Source: Enterobacillus tribolii (GTDB lineage: Bacteria > Pseudomonadota > Gammaproteobacteria > Enterobacterales > Enterobacteriaceae). Taken from it: a stretch of DNA of 64,000 bases. The DNA is taken from the NCBI RefSeq assembly GCF_003363015.1, contig NZ_QRAP01000001.1, forward strand, positions 481,162 through 545,161. Direction: 5' to 3'. This document shows, in pieces, positions 37,308-48,889 of the stretch. Under the pieces are notes generated by a model. The model saw nothing but the letters and a program-made list of their open reading frames with translations. It was not told the origin of the DNA and searched no databases. Position 1 is the first letter of the stretch, and each line of letters starts with the position of its first letter. A program made the translations under genes and the position numbers.

Positions 37308-39221
37308 ATGACCCCGTTGAACGTAATTATCCGTGACCACCCGGCCGAGACTGCTTTATTTATCCGCCGCGCCCTGATTGCGCTGATCCTGGTTATTCTG
37401 CTGTTCGGCGTACTGGTGCTTAATCTGTACCACTTGCAGGTGGTCGAGCATCAGGAATACCAAACGCGCTCTGATGCCAATGACATAAAAATGTTGCCCG
37501 TAGCGCCCGCCAGAGGGCTTATTTTTGATCGGAACGGGATTCCGCTGGTGGAAAATAAGACCTTCTACCAGATTACGTTGGTGCCGGGCAAAGTGCCCGA
37601 CCTGGACGCGACGCTGCGCGCACTGACGCCCATTGTGGACTTAACGCCTGATGACATTGCCGCTTTTCGCAATACGCTGAAGGGCGCGCGCCGGTTTGCC
37701 GACGTTCCCCTGAAAGAAGGGCTGACGGAGGTGGAGGTTGACCGTTTTGCGGTCAATCAGTTCGCGTTTCCCGGCGTCAGCGTCAGCACGTATCAGGAGC
37801 GCAGCTACCCTTACGGCGCGGCTTTGGCGCACGTGGTGGGGTACGTTTCCAGGATTAACGACCGCGATGCCAAACAATTGAATGACGCCGGGGAGGCAGA
37901 AAACTATACGGCCGACCATGATATCGGCAAGCAGGGGATCGAAAAGTATTATGAGTCCACGCTGCATGGCAAAACCGGTTATCAGGAAGTGGAAGTAGAT
38001 AGCCACGGCCAGGTAGTGCGCTACCTGAAAGAGACGCCGCCGCAGGCCGGGAAAAACCTGTACCTGACGCTTGATCTTCATTTGCAGCAATACATCATGA
38101 CGCTGCTGCACGGTCAGCGCGCGGCGGTCGTGGTGATGGATCCGCGCGATGGCGGCGTTCTGGCGATGGTCTCCAGCCCGAGCTACGACCCAAACCCGTT
38201 TGTTAACGGTATCTCTTATAAAGCGTATCAGGCGCTGTTGAGCGACCCCAACCTGCCATTGATTAACCGCGTAACGCAGGGCATCTATCCGCCGGCCTCC
38301 ACGGTAAAACCTTATATGGCGGCTTCCGCGCTGTTTGTCGGCGTGATCACGCCGGCCACGACATTCTTCGGGCGGCCGACCTGGACGCTGCCCGGTACTG
38401 AGCGCCATTACCGCGACTGGCTGAAGACAGGACATGGCTTGCTGAACGTGACCAAAGCCATTGAAGAATCGGCAGATACCTTTTTCTATCAGGTGGCCTA
38501 TGAGATGGGGATTGATCGTATTCATTACTGGCTGAGCCGCTTCGGCTATGGTCAGTCGTCGGGAATTGACCTGTCTGAAGAGGCGAAAGGCGTGTTGCCG
38601 GATCGAAGCTGGAAAGAAAGGGTGCACAAAAAAGCCTGGTATCAGGGCGATACGATCTCCGTTGGCATCGGGCAGGGGTATTGGACGGCAACGCCGATAC
38701 AAATGGTGAAGGCATTAACCACCCTGATTAACAATGGCACGGTTAAAACGCCGCATTTGTTATATTCGGTAAAACAGGGCAAGCAGGTGTTGCCTTATCG
38801 CCAGACGGCGCATTTTCAGGTGGCTCCCGCCGCCTCGCCTTTTTGGGGAATCGTGAAAAAAGGCATGTACGGCATGGCAAATTATCCGAACGGGACCGGA
38901 TATAAATATTTCCATACCGCGCCGTATGAGATCGCCGCGAAGTCAGGCACCTCACAGGTGTTCGGGCTGAAGCACGATCAGGTTTATAACGCCAGGATGA
39001 TTCCGGTGCGCCTGCGTGATCATATTTTCTATACGGCATTCGCGCCTTATTCAGCGCCGCGCGTCGCCATTGCCGTCATTATGGAAAACGGCGGTGGAGA
39101 TGGGGTGTCCGCCGCGCCGGTAACGCGGGCGATATTGGATTATATTTTCTCCGGCGAAAAAGGCGGGGATGCGCCGGTATTACCTTCAGCAAATCTGCAA
39201 CAGGAAAGGGACGCGCATTAA
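37308..39221 (+). CDS. Second penicillin-binding protein 2 (MrdA paralogue)
   Basis: The 637-residue class B PBP has a short cytoplasmic N-terminus, one membrane anchor (about residues 21-40), a dimerisation/pedestal domain and a C-terminal transpeptidase domain. The active-site motifs are STVK (Ser in YPPASTVKPYM, about 348), SAD in EESADTFFYQ (about 404) and KSGT (about 563). It looks like MrdA but stands alone: the usual partners rodA, dacA and rlpA are absent. A paralogue of PBP2 (PBP2-SAL) is known in Salmonella. The ATG at 37308 precedes a PBP2-like NVIIRDHPAET start; the frame opens at GTG 37257. The ribosome-binding site is weak. Confidence 0.88.
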   Translation: MTPLNVIIRDHPAETALFIRRALIALILVILLFGVLVLNLYHLQVVEHQEYQTRSDANDIKMLPVAPARGLIFDRNGIPLVENKTFYQITLVPGKVPDLDATLRALTPIVDLTPDDIAAFRNTLKGARRFADVPLKEGLTEVEVDRFAVNQFAFPGVSVSTYQERSYPYGAALAHVVGYVSRINDRDAKQLNDAGEAENYTADHDIGKQGIEKYYESTLHGKTGYQEVEVDSHGQVVRYLKETPPQAGKNLYLTLDLHLQQYIMTLLHGQRAAVVVMDPRDGGVLAMVSSPSYDPNPFVNGISYKAYQALLSDPNLPLINRVTQGIYPPASTVKPYMAASALFVGVITPATTFFGRPTWTLPGTERHYRDWLKTGHGLLNVTKAIEESADTFFYQVAYEMGIDRIHYWLSRFGYGQSSGIDLSEEAKGVLPDRSWKERVHKKAWYQGDTISVGIGQGYWTATPIQMVKALTTLINNGTVKTPHLLYSVKQGKQVLPYRQTAHFQVAPAASPFWGIVKKGMYGMANYPNGTGYKYFHTAPYEIAAKSGTSQVFGLKHDQVYNARMIPVRLRDHIFYTAFAPYSAPRVAIAVIMENGGGDGVSAAPVTRAILDYIFSGEKGGDAPVLPSANLQQERDAH

Positions 39222-39226
39222 CGAAT

Positions 39227-39246
39227 AACCCGCCGCAGCGGGTTAA
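39227..39246. terminator. Hairpin between the PBP2 paralogue and yebV
   Basis: TAACCCGC/GCGGGTTA forms a perfect 8-bp stem with loop CGCA between convergent genes. No long T-run follows on either strand. Confidence 0.55.
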
Positions 39247-39251
39247 CGTGT

Positions 39252-39500
39252 TCAGGCCACGCGCATGATCCAGGCGTCACTCTGGCGATCATAATGATTA
39301 CGGAACAGGGTAAATTCTTTACCGTCCAGCGTGGCGGGGACGCTGGTGTGTTCGTCCCAACCGTCGAGCTGCATGCAGAGATCGGGATTGGATTTACACG
39401 GAATGCTCAGCGTATGCGTGCGTAACTGTCGGTCAGGCGTTGCGGACAGCTCGGCATCATCAACCTCAAAGATTCCGATTCTTACAGTGGATTTTCCCAT
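39252..39500 (-). CDS. yebV: YebV, DUF1480 family protein
   Basis: The 82-residue protein matches E. coli YebV: it starts MGKSTVRIGIFEVDDAEL, contains LSIPCKSNPDLCMQLDGWD (two cysteines) and ends YDRQSDAWIMRVA. Its function is unknown. The start follows AGG in GCAAACGAGGTTCAGT; the frame opens 20 codons earlier without support. It lies next to yebW, as in E. coli. Confidence 0.9.
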   Translation of the reverse strand: MGKSTVRIGIFEVDDAELSATPDRQLRTHTLSIPCKSNPDLCMQLDGWDEHTSVPATLDGKEFTLFRNHYDRQSDAWIMRVA

Positions 39501-39620
39501 ACTGAACCTCGTTTGCCGGATTAACGGGGATGAAATGACAGGTTGGACCAGTTTGTCCATTATTCATCATAGAAGTTGCTGATGAAAACGCCAGCCGGGA
39601 AAGGGAAAAACAGAAAACGG

Positions 39621-39809
39621 CTACTCATAGTAGCTGCGGGCCGGGATCCAGAAATCATCAAAGATGTCATCAATCGGCAGGCAGCCGCCGTCGCGAATTC
39701 GCTGAACACGCATTTCGTACAGGCATTGATCTTCGGTGTCGAAACCGTCCAGGTAGAGCTGTTCGCAACCGTTGTTTAAATAACAAATCACCATAACCAG
39801 TGCGTACAT
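39621..39809 (-). CDS. yebW: YebW, DUF1482 family small protein
   Basis: The 62-residue protein matches E. coli YebW (63 residues). A hydrophobic start (MYALVMVICYL) is followed by a cysteine-containing acidic body with Cys9, Cys15, Cys29 and Cys43, including RIRDGGCLPIDD and FWIPA. Function is unknown; the hydrophobic start could be a membrane or export signal. The ATG at 39809 gives the E. coli length; the frame is open for 36 more codons upstream, so a longer form is possible. Confidence 0.82.
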   Translation of the reverse strand: MYALVMVICYLNNGCEQLYLDGFDTEDQCLYEMRVQRIRDGGCLPIDDIFDDFWIPARSYYE

Positions 39810-40051
39810 AAAAATACCCAGGAAAATGGATTCATCGTAATCATAAAGCTTTTTCGCCCGATAGCGAAGGGCCGCCGGCCAGTTTAGGACAATAGCGACA
39901 TTACGGTACTCTGTCATCCGGCTTTAGGCGTATTGTGCGCCTGACGCTTGTTGAGACACCACGCTATAAATAACGATGTGTTGTCGTTATCCGGATATAA
40001 AATTGCCGGAACCGCCGCGCGGCGATAAATACGCGCCGGACGATATGGCAT

Positions 40052-40297
40052 TCAGTCAGTCCAGTAAACCCGCTCAGTGGTGACGATACGCAGCGCAACG
40101 CGCAGCCGTGCTTTTTTCTTCTCATCCGGCTCTACGTCAAGCGTGTTGATCAGTGATTGCAGGATATTTTTATTGGAAACCGTTACGCCATGACATAACA
40201 GGCTGACCACGATCTCGCCGAGCGTTTGTTCTGCTTCTTTTATCTGCAGATCAATTAAATTTCGTTGGTCACTGCCATCCTGATATCTGACAGTCAT
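40052..40297 (-). CDS. YmgB/AriR-like biofilm and acid-resistance regulator
   Basis: The 81-residue protein resembles the YmgB/AriR family of E. coli. It shares EAEQTLGEIVVSLLCHGVTVSNKNILQSLINTL (about residues 18-50), where AriR has the equivalent nnKNIi.SLIhsLe pattern. The family consists of small helical dimers that modulate biofilm formation, acid resistance and, in part, RcsB/c-di-GMP control. GGGAGAAA precedes the ATG at 40297. It stands alone rather than in a ycgZ-ymgA-ariR operon, so its partner and exact role are unknown. Confidence 0.72.
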   Translation of the reverse strand: MTVRYQDGSDQRNLIDLQIKEAEQTLGEIVVSLLCHGVTVSNKNILQSLINTLDVEPDEKKKARLRVALRIVTTERVYWTD

Positions 40298-40421
40298 TAT
40301 TTTCTCCCTACAACATCCGTGATTATTCACCACTTAGGAATATACTTAAATTTAAATAAAATTATACATATTTCTGGTGGGAAATTTGCTGGGGTATAGA
40401 TGCGGAAATAATTATTTACGC

Positions 40422-40454
40422 ATATTAAACCTGCCGCAAAGGCAGGTTTAATAT
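40422..40454 (-). terminator. Strong hairpin terminator of the cupin gene
   Basis: A perfect 14-bp stem (ATATTAAACCTGCC / GGCAGGTTTAATAT, 5-base loop) ends nine bases beyond the cupin stop. Its descending arm on the minus strand is T-rich. It separates the cupin gene from the AriR-like gene. Confidence 0.8.
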
Positions 40455-40462
40455 GGCAGCGC

Positions 40463-40954
40463 TTAACGACAGGAGACGGGTTGGGTCAATATCATGCCGG
40501 GAGAACCGGCATAAAAAACGATCAGTGAGGCGTGCTGGTCGCGGGTAAATCCGCGGTGAATGCGGTTTACCATGTCCGGCATCACGCTTCCCTTTCTGAG
40601 CGTAATTTTCTCCCCGTTGATGTGGTTTTCGACCGTCAGTTCACCATCGAGGATATACACCGCGCTGGGTACGGGGTGAATGTGCCAGGGCAGCAGACTG
40701 TGGGGAGAAAGGGTAATTTTCAGTACCGTGATTTCGGGCTGGCCGGCAGGGTAGCCCGCATAGCGGGTACCGTCCCAGGAGGTAGTGGTTCGCAGCAGAG
40801 ATGTTACGGCAATGCTTTGATTTATCTGGCGAAAGGGAACTCTGGCTTTGTCAGGGGAAAGCGGGATCAGGCAATGCAATTTGCCCGGCAAAACGGCACT
40901 GTTTGAGATAACCATACGGCTGCTCCAGCATGCAAATGAAACGACGATGAACAT
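40463..40954 (-). CDS. Cupin-domain protein with an N-terminal hydrophobic segment
   Basis: The conserved part is a single cupin fold: metal-binding PWHIHPVPSAVYILDGELTV followed by GEKITLRKGSVMPD and NRIHRGFT. This is typical of small cupins of unknown substrate. Before it comes a hydrophobic stretch (MFIVVSFACW) that could be part of a signal or lipoprotein sequence. The start is not settled: the ATG at 40954 gives 163 residues but has no ribosome-binding site, and the frame stays open upstream to 41164 with YFLLTIAY extending the hydrophobic segment. I do not assign a function. It is divergent from thrS. Confidence 0.6.
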   Translation of the reverse strand: MFIVVSFACWSSRMVISNSAVLPGKLHCLIPLSPDKARVPFRQINQSIAVTSLLRTTTSWDGTRYAGYPAGQPEITVLKITLSPHSLLPWHIHPVPSAVYILDGELTVENHINGEKITLRKGSVMPDMVNRIHRGFTRDQHASLIVFYAGSPGMILTQPVSCR

Positions 40955-41264
40955 GTAGGCAATGGTTAGTAAAAAGTAGACGTTGGGCCTGCGGGGAGCA
41001 AATGACCGCAAAAGAAATGCGCTCTGCGCGGTTACGCGCCGGGGATAAATGGTGGTAGGATACTCCGGCCCATGACCGGTTCGGTGGCGGATCGGGCGCG
41101 GGCGACGGAGCTGCCCGAAGGCGGGCACCCCGCTGTAAATGAACGTTACGAACCACCCTGACAATGTTAGTCAGATGCGAATCGTAACCGAAAATTAATT
41201 CTAATTGATTGTTTTCTATATGTGATCTGTCGTGTGGGTCACCACTGTAGATAAGGAATACGAC
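40955..41264. other. Intergenic region with thrS promoter and leader
   Basis: The 310 bases before thrS hold a GC-rich part that is also an open upstream extension of the cupin frame (to 41164), an AT-rich promoter-like part (around 41200-41220), and the thrS operator hairpin at 41222-41242. Confidence 0.5.
41222..41242 (+). promoter_or_regulatory. thrS translational operator, anticodon-like arm
   Basis: GTGATC and GGTCAC pair to form a stem (one G-T wobble) whose loop TGTCGTGTG can close to seven bases with CGT in the anticodon position (41231-41233). CGU is a threonine tRNA anticodon. In E. coli, threonyl-tRNA synthetase binds such tRNA-like arms in its own leader and blocks translation. 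The ribosome-binding site AAGGA follows directly. Confidence 0.75.
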
Positions 41265-43193
41265 ATGCCGGTAATTACTCTTCCTGATGGAAGTCAGCGT
41301 CATTTTGCTCATTCAGTTTCTGTTATGGATATCGCCCGCGATATCGGACCGGGGTTGGCCAAGGCATGCATTGCCGGCCGAGTGAACGGGGAGCTGGTTG
41401 ACGCCTGCGATCCGATCGAAACCGACGCCACCGTCTCAATCATTACTTCCAAGGATCAGGAAGGACTGGAGATTCTCCGTCACTCCTGCGCGCACCTGCT
41501 GGGTCATGCCATCAAGCAGCTGTGGCCGGATACCAAAATGGCCATCGGTCCGGTTATCGACAACGGCTTCTATTACGACGTCGATTTGGATCATCCCCTG
41601 ACCCAGGAAGAAATGGATCAGCTGGAGCAGCGTATGCATGCGCTGGCTGAAAAAGATTACGATGTTATCAAGAAGAAGGTAAGTTGGCAGGAGGCCCGCG
41701 ACACGTTCGTGGCCCGCGACGAACCCTATAAAGTGGCGATTCTTGATGAAAACATCAGCCGTGACGATCATCCGGCGCTGTATCACCACGAAGAATACGT
41801 TGACATGTGCCGCGGCCCGCACGTGCCGAACATGCGCTTCTGCCATCACTTCAAATTACAAAAAACGTCCGGCGCATACTGGCGCGGCGACAGCAACAAC
41901 AAGATGCTGCAGCGCATTTACGGTACGGCCTGGGCGGACAAAAAGCAGCTCGCCGATCATCTGCGCCGTCTGGAAGAAGCCGCCAAGCGCGATCACCGTA
42001 AAATCGGCAAGCAGCTCGACCTGTATCATATGCAGGAAGAAGCGCCGGGCATGGTGTTCTGGCATAACGACGGCTGGACGGTTTTCCGCGAGCTGGAAGC
42101 GTTCGTGCGCATGAAGCTCAAAGAGTATCAGTATCAGGAAGTGAAAGGTCCGTTCATGATGGACCGCGTGCTGTGGGAAAAAACCGGTCACTGGGAAAAC
42201 TACCGTGACGCGATGTTCACCACGTCTTCCGAGAACCGTGAATACTGCATCAAGCCGATGAACTGCCCGGGACACGTGCAGATTTTCAACCAGGGGTTGA
42301 AATCATACCGTGACCTGCCGCTGCGCATGGCCGAGTTCGGCAGTTGCCACCGTAACGAGCCGTCAGGTTCGCTGCATGGCCTGATGCGCGTACGTGGCTT
42401 TACGCAGGATGACGCTCACATTTTCTGTACCGAAGATCAAATTCGTCAGGAAGTGAACAGTTGTATTAAAATGGTGTACGATCTGTACAGCACCTTCGGC
42501 TTTGAGAAAATCGCGGTGAAACTTTCCACGCGTCCGGAAAAACGCATCGGCAGCGATGCTATCTGGGACCGTGCGGAAGAGGATCTGGCCGAAGCGCTGA
42601 AGGAAAACGGCATTGAGTTTGACTTCCAGCCGGGCGAGGGCGCCTTCTACGGGCCGAAGATCGAGTTTACCCTGTATGACTGCCTGGATCGCGCCTGGCA
42701 GTGCGGGACCGTACAGCTTGATTTCTCGCTGCCGGGCCGCCTGAGCGCGTCCTATGTGGCCGAAAATAACGAACACATGACGCCGGTAATGATTCACCGT
42801 GCTATCCTTGGGTCGATGGAGCGCTTTATCGGTATCCTGACCGAGGAGTTCGCCGGGTTCTTCCCAACCTGGCTGGCGCCGGTGCAGGTCGTCATTATGA
42901 ACATCACCGATGCGCAGGCTGATTATGTGGACGAACTGACCCGTAAGTTACAGGCTGCGGGAATTCGTGCTAAATCAGACTTGAGAAACGAGAAGATTGG
43001 CTTTAAAATCCGCGAGCACACTTTACGACGTGTTCCCTACATGTTGGTTTGTGGCGATAAAGAGGTGGAGTCCGGTAAAGTGGCCGTACGCACCCGCCGC
43101 GGTAAAGACCTGGGAACGATGGACGTCAGCGACGTGATCGAAAAGCTGCTGCACGAGATTCGCAGCCGTAGTCTTCACCAATTGGAGGAATAA
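41265..43193 (+). CDS. thrS: ThrS, threonyl-tRNA synthetase
   Basis: The 642-residue class II synthetase has the exact E. coli length. Its domains are N-terminal TGS (1-61), the editing domain with HxxxH-type motif ([10 protein letters not shown], about 73-82), the catalytic core with Zn ligand Cys in MNCPGHV (about 332-338) and motif 2 ([11 protein letters not shown]), and the C-terminal anticodon-binding domain. The ATG at 41265 has AAGGA upstream and gives [12 protein letters not shown] as in E. coli; the open frame begins eleven codons earlier. It overlaps nothing, but infC follows by three bases. Confidence 0.98.
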   Translation: MPVITLPDGSQRHFAHSVSVMDIARDIGPGLAKACIAGRVNGELVDACDPIETDATVSIITSKDQEGLEILRHSCAHLLGHAIKQLWPDTKMAIGPVIDNGFYYDVDLDHPLTQEEMDQLEQRMHALAEKDYDVIKKKVSWQEARDTFVARDEPYKVAILDENISRDDHPALYHHEEYVDMCRGPHVPNMRFCHHFKLQKTSGAYWRGDSNNKMLQRIYGTAWADKKQLADHLRRLEEAAKRDHRKIGKQLDLYHMQEEAPGMVFWHNDGWTVFRELEAFVRMKLKEYQYQEVKGPFMMDRVLWEKTGHWENYRDAMFTTSSENREYCIKPMNCPGHVQIFNQGLKSYRDLPLRMAEFGSCHRNEPSGSLHGLMRVRGFTQDDAHIFCTEDQIRQEVNSCIKMVYDLYSTFGFEKIAVKLSTRPEKRIGSDAIWDRAEEDLAEALKENGIEFDFQPGEGAFYGPKIEFTLYDCLDRAWQCGTVQLDFSLPGRLSASYVAENNEHMTPVMIHRAILGSMERFIGILTEEFAGFFPTWLAPVQVVIMNITDAQADYVDELTRKLQAAGIRAKSDLRNEKIGFKIREHTLRRVPYMLVCGDKEVESGKVAVRTRRGKDLGTMDVSDVIEKLLHEIRSRSLHQLEE

Positions 43194-43739
<546 letters not shown>

Positions 43740-43758
43740 GGCTATCAAGTAATAGCAG

Positions 43759-43793
43759 CCGCGCCGCCGGTTCTCGCCGGTGGCGTGGTTTTT
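43759..43793 (+). terminator. Terminator or attenuator between infC and rpmI
   Basis: A 12-bp stem with two G-T wobbles (CCGCGCCGCCGG / CCGGTGGCGTGG) is followed by TTTTTATT. In this operon a partial terminator here balances IF-3 and ribosomal-protein levels. Confidence 0.8.
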
Positions 43794-43807
43794 ATTCGCC
43801 TCACTGA

Positions 43808-44041
<234 letters not shown>

Positions 44042-44066
44042 GTAACCTTTTTTGAATCAAGAATAA

Positions 44067-44441
<375 letters not shown>

Positions 44442-44448
44442 GTCAGAT

Positions 44449-44476
44449 AAAAGAGGGAGCCTGGCTCCCTCTTTTG
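44449..44476 (+). terminator. Rho-independent terminator of rplT
   Basis: AGAGGGAGC / GCTCCCTCT with loop CTG forms a stem preceded by A residues and followed by TTT, eight bases after the rplT stop. Confidence 0.9.
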
Positions 44477-44575
44477 CTATGAGCAACAGGGAAATCATTG
44501 ATTTTATATTGACTTTCCCCGCGCTAAGCTTTTCAATAGGTCTCTGCCGTTTCACTTAGTCAAGGTAACGCAAGC

Positions 44576-44620
44576 ATGAACGCTGCTATTTTCCGTTTCT
44601 TTTTTTACTTTAGCGCCTGA
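44576..44620 (+). CDS. pheM: PheM, pheST leader peptide
   Basis: The 14-residue peptide MNAAIFRFFFYFSA contains five phenylalanines and differs from the E. coli PheM only at the last residue. Ribosome stalling at the Phe codons when charged tRNA-Phe is scarce prevents formation of the downstream terminator and raises pheST transcription. Confidence 0.96.
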   Translation: MNAAIFRFFFYFSA

Positions 44621-44667
44621 TATCAGGGGGGCTTTGCGCGTAAGAGAAGAAACGGAAAGTAGCGCTG

Positions 44668-44696
44668 AAAGCCTCCCTCGTGGAGGCTTTTTTTTT
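44668..44696 (+). terminator. pheST attenuator terminator
   Basis: AAAGCCTCC / GGAGGCTTT with a 5-base loop is followed by TTTTTT, 48 bases after the pheM stop. It is the terminator of the phenylalanine attenuation system. Confidence 0.93.
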
Positions 44697-44767
44697 CGTA
44701 TCACGGGCCGCTGCGGCCGGCGTTACGCAGGAAATGGTTCACGCATTACACTAATGCTGAACGGTGA

Positions 44768-45808
<1,041 letters not shown>

Positions 45809-45822
45809 GGCGGGATTAACAC

Positions 45823-48210
45823 ATGAAATTCAGTGAACTCTGGTTGCGTGAGTGGGTTAACCCTGCCATCAGCAGCGACGCTCTGTCAGAGCAAATTACC
45901 ATGGCCGGCCTGGAAGTGGACGGCGTGGAGCCGGTCGCCGGCGCGTTCCACGGCGTGGTCGTGGGGGAAGTGGTTGAATGCGGGCAGCATCCCAATGCGG
46001 ATAAGCTGCGCGTCACCAAGGTCAACGTTGGCGGCGAAGCGCTGTTGGACATCGTGTGCGGCGCGCCCAACTGCCGTAAAGGGCTGAAAGTGGCCTGCGC
46101 CACCGTTGGCGCGGTGCTGCCGGGCGATTTTAAAATCAAGGCGGCGAAGCTGCGCGGCGAGCCTTCGGAAGGCATGCTGTGCTCTTTCTCCGAGCTGGGT
46201 ATTTCCGACGATCACAGCGGCATTATCGAACTGCCGGCGGATGCGCCGATCGGCACTGATGTGCGCGAATATCTGAAGCTTGACGACAACACGATTGAAA
46301 TCAGCGTAACGCCGAACCGTGCAGATTGCCTGGGTATCCGCGGGATCGCGCGCGACGTTTCCGTGCTGAACAGTTTGCCGCTCAACGCACCGGTGATGGA
46401 TGACGTTCCGGCGACCATCAGCGACACGCTGCCGATCCGTGTGGAAGCGCCGCAGGCGTGCCCGCGTTATCTGGGGCGCGTAGTGAAAGGCATCAATGTT
46501 AAGGCGCCGACGCCGCTGTGGATGAAAGAGAAACTGCGCCGTTGCGGTATCCGTTCTATCGACGCGGTGGTTGATGTGACTAACTACGTGTTGCTGGAGC
46601 TGGGGCAGCCGATGCACGCCTTCGACCTCGATCGTCTTGAAGGCGGCATCGTGGTGCGCATGGCGAAAGAGGGCGAAAAGCTGACGCTGCTGGACGGCAA
46701 CGAAGCCACGCTGAAGTCCGATACCTTAGTGATTGCCGATCATCAAAAAGCGCTGGCTATGGGCGGCATTTTCGGCGGCGAGCACTCCGGCGTAAACGGC
46801 GAGACGCAAAACGTGCTGCTGGAAAGCGCCTTCTTCAACCCGCTGGCTATCGTAGGGCGTGCCCGTCGTCATGGTCTGCATACCGATGCTTCCCATCGCT
46901 ATGAGCGCGGCGTCGATCCGGCTCTGCAACGTCAGGCCATCGAGCGCGCCACCCGCCTGCTGCTGGACATCTGCGGCGGTGAGGCTGGCCCGGTGATTGA
47001 TGCTACCCATGAGGCCGAGTTGCCGAAGCGCGCCACCATCACCCTGCATCGTGAAAAGCTCGATCGCCTGATCGGCCACCATATCGGTGATGCACAGGTT
47101 ACCGATATCCTGACCCGCCTGGGTTGCCAGACCACGTTCAGCAACGGCGTTTGGACCGCACTGGCGCCGGGCTGGCGTTTCGACATGGAGATTGAGGAAG
47201 ACCTGGTGGAAGAAGTAGCCCGCATCTACGGCTACAACAATATTCCCGACGTGCCGGTTAAGGCCGATCTCATCATGACCTCACACCGTGAAGCGAACCT
47301 GTCGCTCAAGCGGGTGAAAACGCTGCTGGTTGACCGCGGTTATCAGGAAGCCATCACCTACAGCTTCGTCGATCCCAAGGTTCAGTCTTTGCTGCATCCG
47401 GCGGAAGCGGCGCTGATACTGCCCAGCCCGATTTCGGTGGAAATGTCGGCCATGCGCCTGTCGCTGTGGAGCGGCCTGCTGTCGGCGGTGGTCTACAACC
47501 AAAACCGTCAGCAATCGCGCGTGCGCCTGTTCGAAAGCGGGTTACGATTTGTCCCTGATGAATCAGCCGATCTGGGTATCCGTCAGGATCTCATGCTGGC
47601 CGGCGTGCTGGCCGGTAACCGCTACGAAGAACATTGGGATCTGGCGCGTCAGGGCGTGGATTTCTTCGATATGAAGGGCGATCTGGAAGCGATTATCGAG
47701 CTGACCGGCCGCGTCGCAGATATCGAATTCCGTGCGGAAGCTAACCCGGCGCTGCATCCCGGACAGAGTGCTGGGATTTATCTGAAAGATAAACGCATTG
47801 GTTTTATTGGTGTTATTCATCCTGAACTGGAGCGTAAGCTGGATCTGAACGGCCGTACCGTGGTGTTTGAAGTCGAGTGGCAGGCGTTGGCAAAACGTGC
47901 CGTGCCGCAGGCGCGCGAGGTTTCACGCTTCCCGGCAAACCGCCGCGACATTGCGGTTGTGGTGGCTGAAAACGTGCCGGCAGAAGATATTTTGGCCGAG
48001 TGCAGGAAAGTTGGCGTAAATCAGATAGTTGGCGTAAACTTATTTGACGTGTATCGTGGGAAGGGTGTAGCGGAGGGTTGTAAGAGCCTCGCTATCAGTC
48101 TGGTGCTGCAAGAAACCACCCGTACACTGGAAGAAGAGGAGATTGCCGCTACCGTCGCCAAATGTGTAGAGGCATTAAAACAGCGATTCCAAGCATCCTT
48201 GAGGGATTGA
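45823..48210 (+). CDS. pheT: PheT, phenylalanyl-tRNA synthetase beta subunit
   Basis: The 795-residue subunit has the E. coli length. It contains an EMAP-II-like tRNA-binding domain (about 39-148), the B3/B4 editing domain, B5, the catalytic-like core and the C-terminal ferredoxin-fold anticodon-binding domain (from about 700, [20 protein letters not shown]). It follows pheS by 14 bases and ends four bases before ihfA, whose expression is linked to the pheMST-ihfA operon. Confidence 0.98.
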   Translation: MKFSELWLREWVNPAISSDALSEQITMAGLEVDGVEPVAGAFHGVVVGEVVECGQHPNADKLRVTKVNVGGEALLDIVCGAPNCRKGLKVACATVGAVLPGDFKIKAAKLRGEPSEGMLCSFSELGISDDHSGIIELPADAPIGTDVREYLKLDDNTIEISVTPNRADCLGIRGIARDVSVLNSLPLNAPVMDDVPATISDTLPIRVEAPQACPRYLGRVVKGINVKAPTPLWMKEKLRRCGIRSIDAVVDVTNYVLLELGQPMHAFDLDRLEGGIVVRMAKEGEKLTLLDGNEATLKSDTLVIADHQKALAMGGIFGGEHSGVNGETQNVLLESAFFNPLAIVGRARRHGLHTDASHRYERGVDPALQRQAIERATRLLLDICGGEAGPVIDATHEAELPKRATITLHREKLDRLIGHHIGDAQVTDILTRLGCQTTFSNGVWTALAPGWRFDMEIEEDLVEEVARIYGYNNIPDVPVKADLIMTSHREANLSLKRVKTLLVDRGYQEAITYSFVDPKVQSLLHPAEAALILPSPISVEMSAMRLSLWSGLLSAVVYNQNRQQSRVRLFESGLRFVPDESADLGIRQDLMLAGVLAGNRYEEHWDLARQGVDFFDMKGDLEAIIELTGRVADIEFRAEANPALHPGQSAGIYLKDKRIGFIGVIHPELERKLDLNGRTVVFEVEWQALAKRAVPQAREVSRFPANRRDIAVVVAENVPAEDILAECRKVGVNQIVGVNLFDVYRGKGVAEGCKSLAISLVLQETTRTLEEEEIAATVAKCVEALKQRFQASLRD

Positions 48211-48214
48211 ACCT

Positions 48215-48511
48215 ATGGCGCTTACAAAAGCTGAAATGTCTGAACATCTGTTTGAAAAGCTTGGGCTTAGCAAACGTGATGCCAAAGACCTCGTCGAGAT
48301 CTTCTTTGAAGAAGTTCGGCGTGCGTTAGAAAATGGTGAACAAGTTAAGCTTTCCGGTTTCGGGAATTTTGACCTGCGGGATAAAAACCAACGTCCGGGT
48401 CGTAACCCGAAAACAGGGGAAGACATTCCCATTACGGCGCGGAGGGTGGTAACTTTTCGCCCAGGCCAGAAGCTGAAAAGCCGGGTCGAGAACGCGACGC
48501 CGAAAGAGTGA
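48215..48511 (+). CDS. ihfA: IhfA (HimA), integration host factor alpha subunit
   Basis: The 98-residue DNA-bending protein matches E. coli IHF-alpha ([20 protein letters not shown]). The beta-ribbon arm [22 protein letters not shown] inserts its proline into the minor groove. With IhfB it bends DNA for recombination, replication and transcription. It lies four bases after pheT, as in E. coli. Confidence 0.98.
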   Translation: MALTKAEMSEHLFEKLGLSKRDAKDLVEIFFEEVRRALENGEQVKLSGFGNFDLRDKNQRPGRNPKTGEDIPITARRVVTFRPGQKLKSRVENATPKE

Positions 48512-48522
48512 TCGCTTGAGTA

Positions 48523-48550
48523 AAAAAGGCTGCCCGCGGGCGGCCTTTTT
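48523..48550 (+). terminator. Rho-independent terminator of ihfA
   Basis: AAAAAGGCTGCCC / GGGCGGCCTTTTT forms an almost perfect stem ending in five T residues, 12 bases after the ihfA stop. Confidence 0.93.
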
Positions 48551-48682
48551 CTTGTCATTATCCTGCTGTGCCGCGTTTTCCGGGTGCGGCGGAGAGTGCT
48601 TATATGGCCTGCGTGGGTGAGCCGGAAGAACGTATCCGGTTATCATACGGCGTAGTCAGGTCAGAGGTTGTAAGGTCAGAAA

Positions 48683-48889
48683 ATGAAAGTCAACGATCGG
48701 GTGAGCGTTAAAACCGATGGCGGCCCGCGCCGCATCGGGCGGGTTCTCGAAGTAGAGGTGTTCAGCGAAGGCGTTATGTATTTGGTTGCGCTGGATGACT
48801 ACCCCAATGGCGTCTGGTTTTTCAATGAAGCGGATAGCAAAGACGGAACCTTCATCGAACCGCTGGATTCCGGTGCGGATGCGGGCTGA
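48683..48889 (+). CDS. dsrB: DsrB family protein
   Basis: The 68-residue protein matches E. coli DsrB ([16 protein letters not shown] start, [24 protein letters not shown] centre). It looks like a small beta-barrel (SH3-like) protein; its function is unknown. In E. coli it lies by the dsrA small RNA and rcsA, a different locus. The end overlaps the start chosen for btuC by 11 bases, so the two may be co-translated. Confidence 0.88.
   Translation: MKVNDRVSVKTDGGPRRIGRVLEVEVFSEGVMYLVALDDYPNGVWFFNEADSKDGTFIEPLDSGADAG

Noticed and set aside
37641..38702. A 353-codon open frame on the minus strand inside the PBP2 gene
   Set aside because: It is antisense to an intact transpeptidase gene, is rich in Arg/His/Gln, and has no family features.
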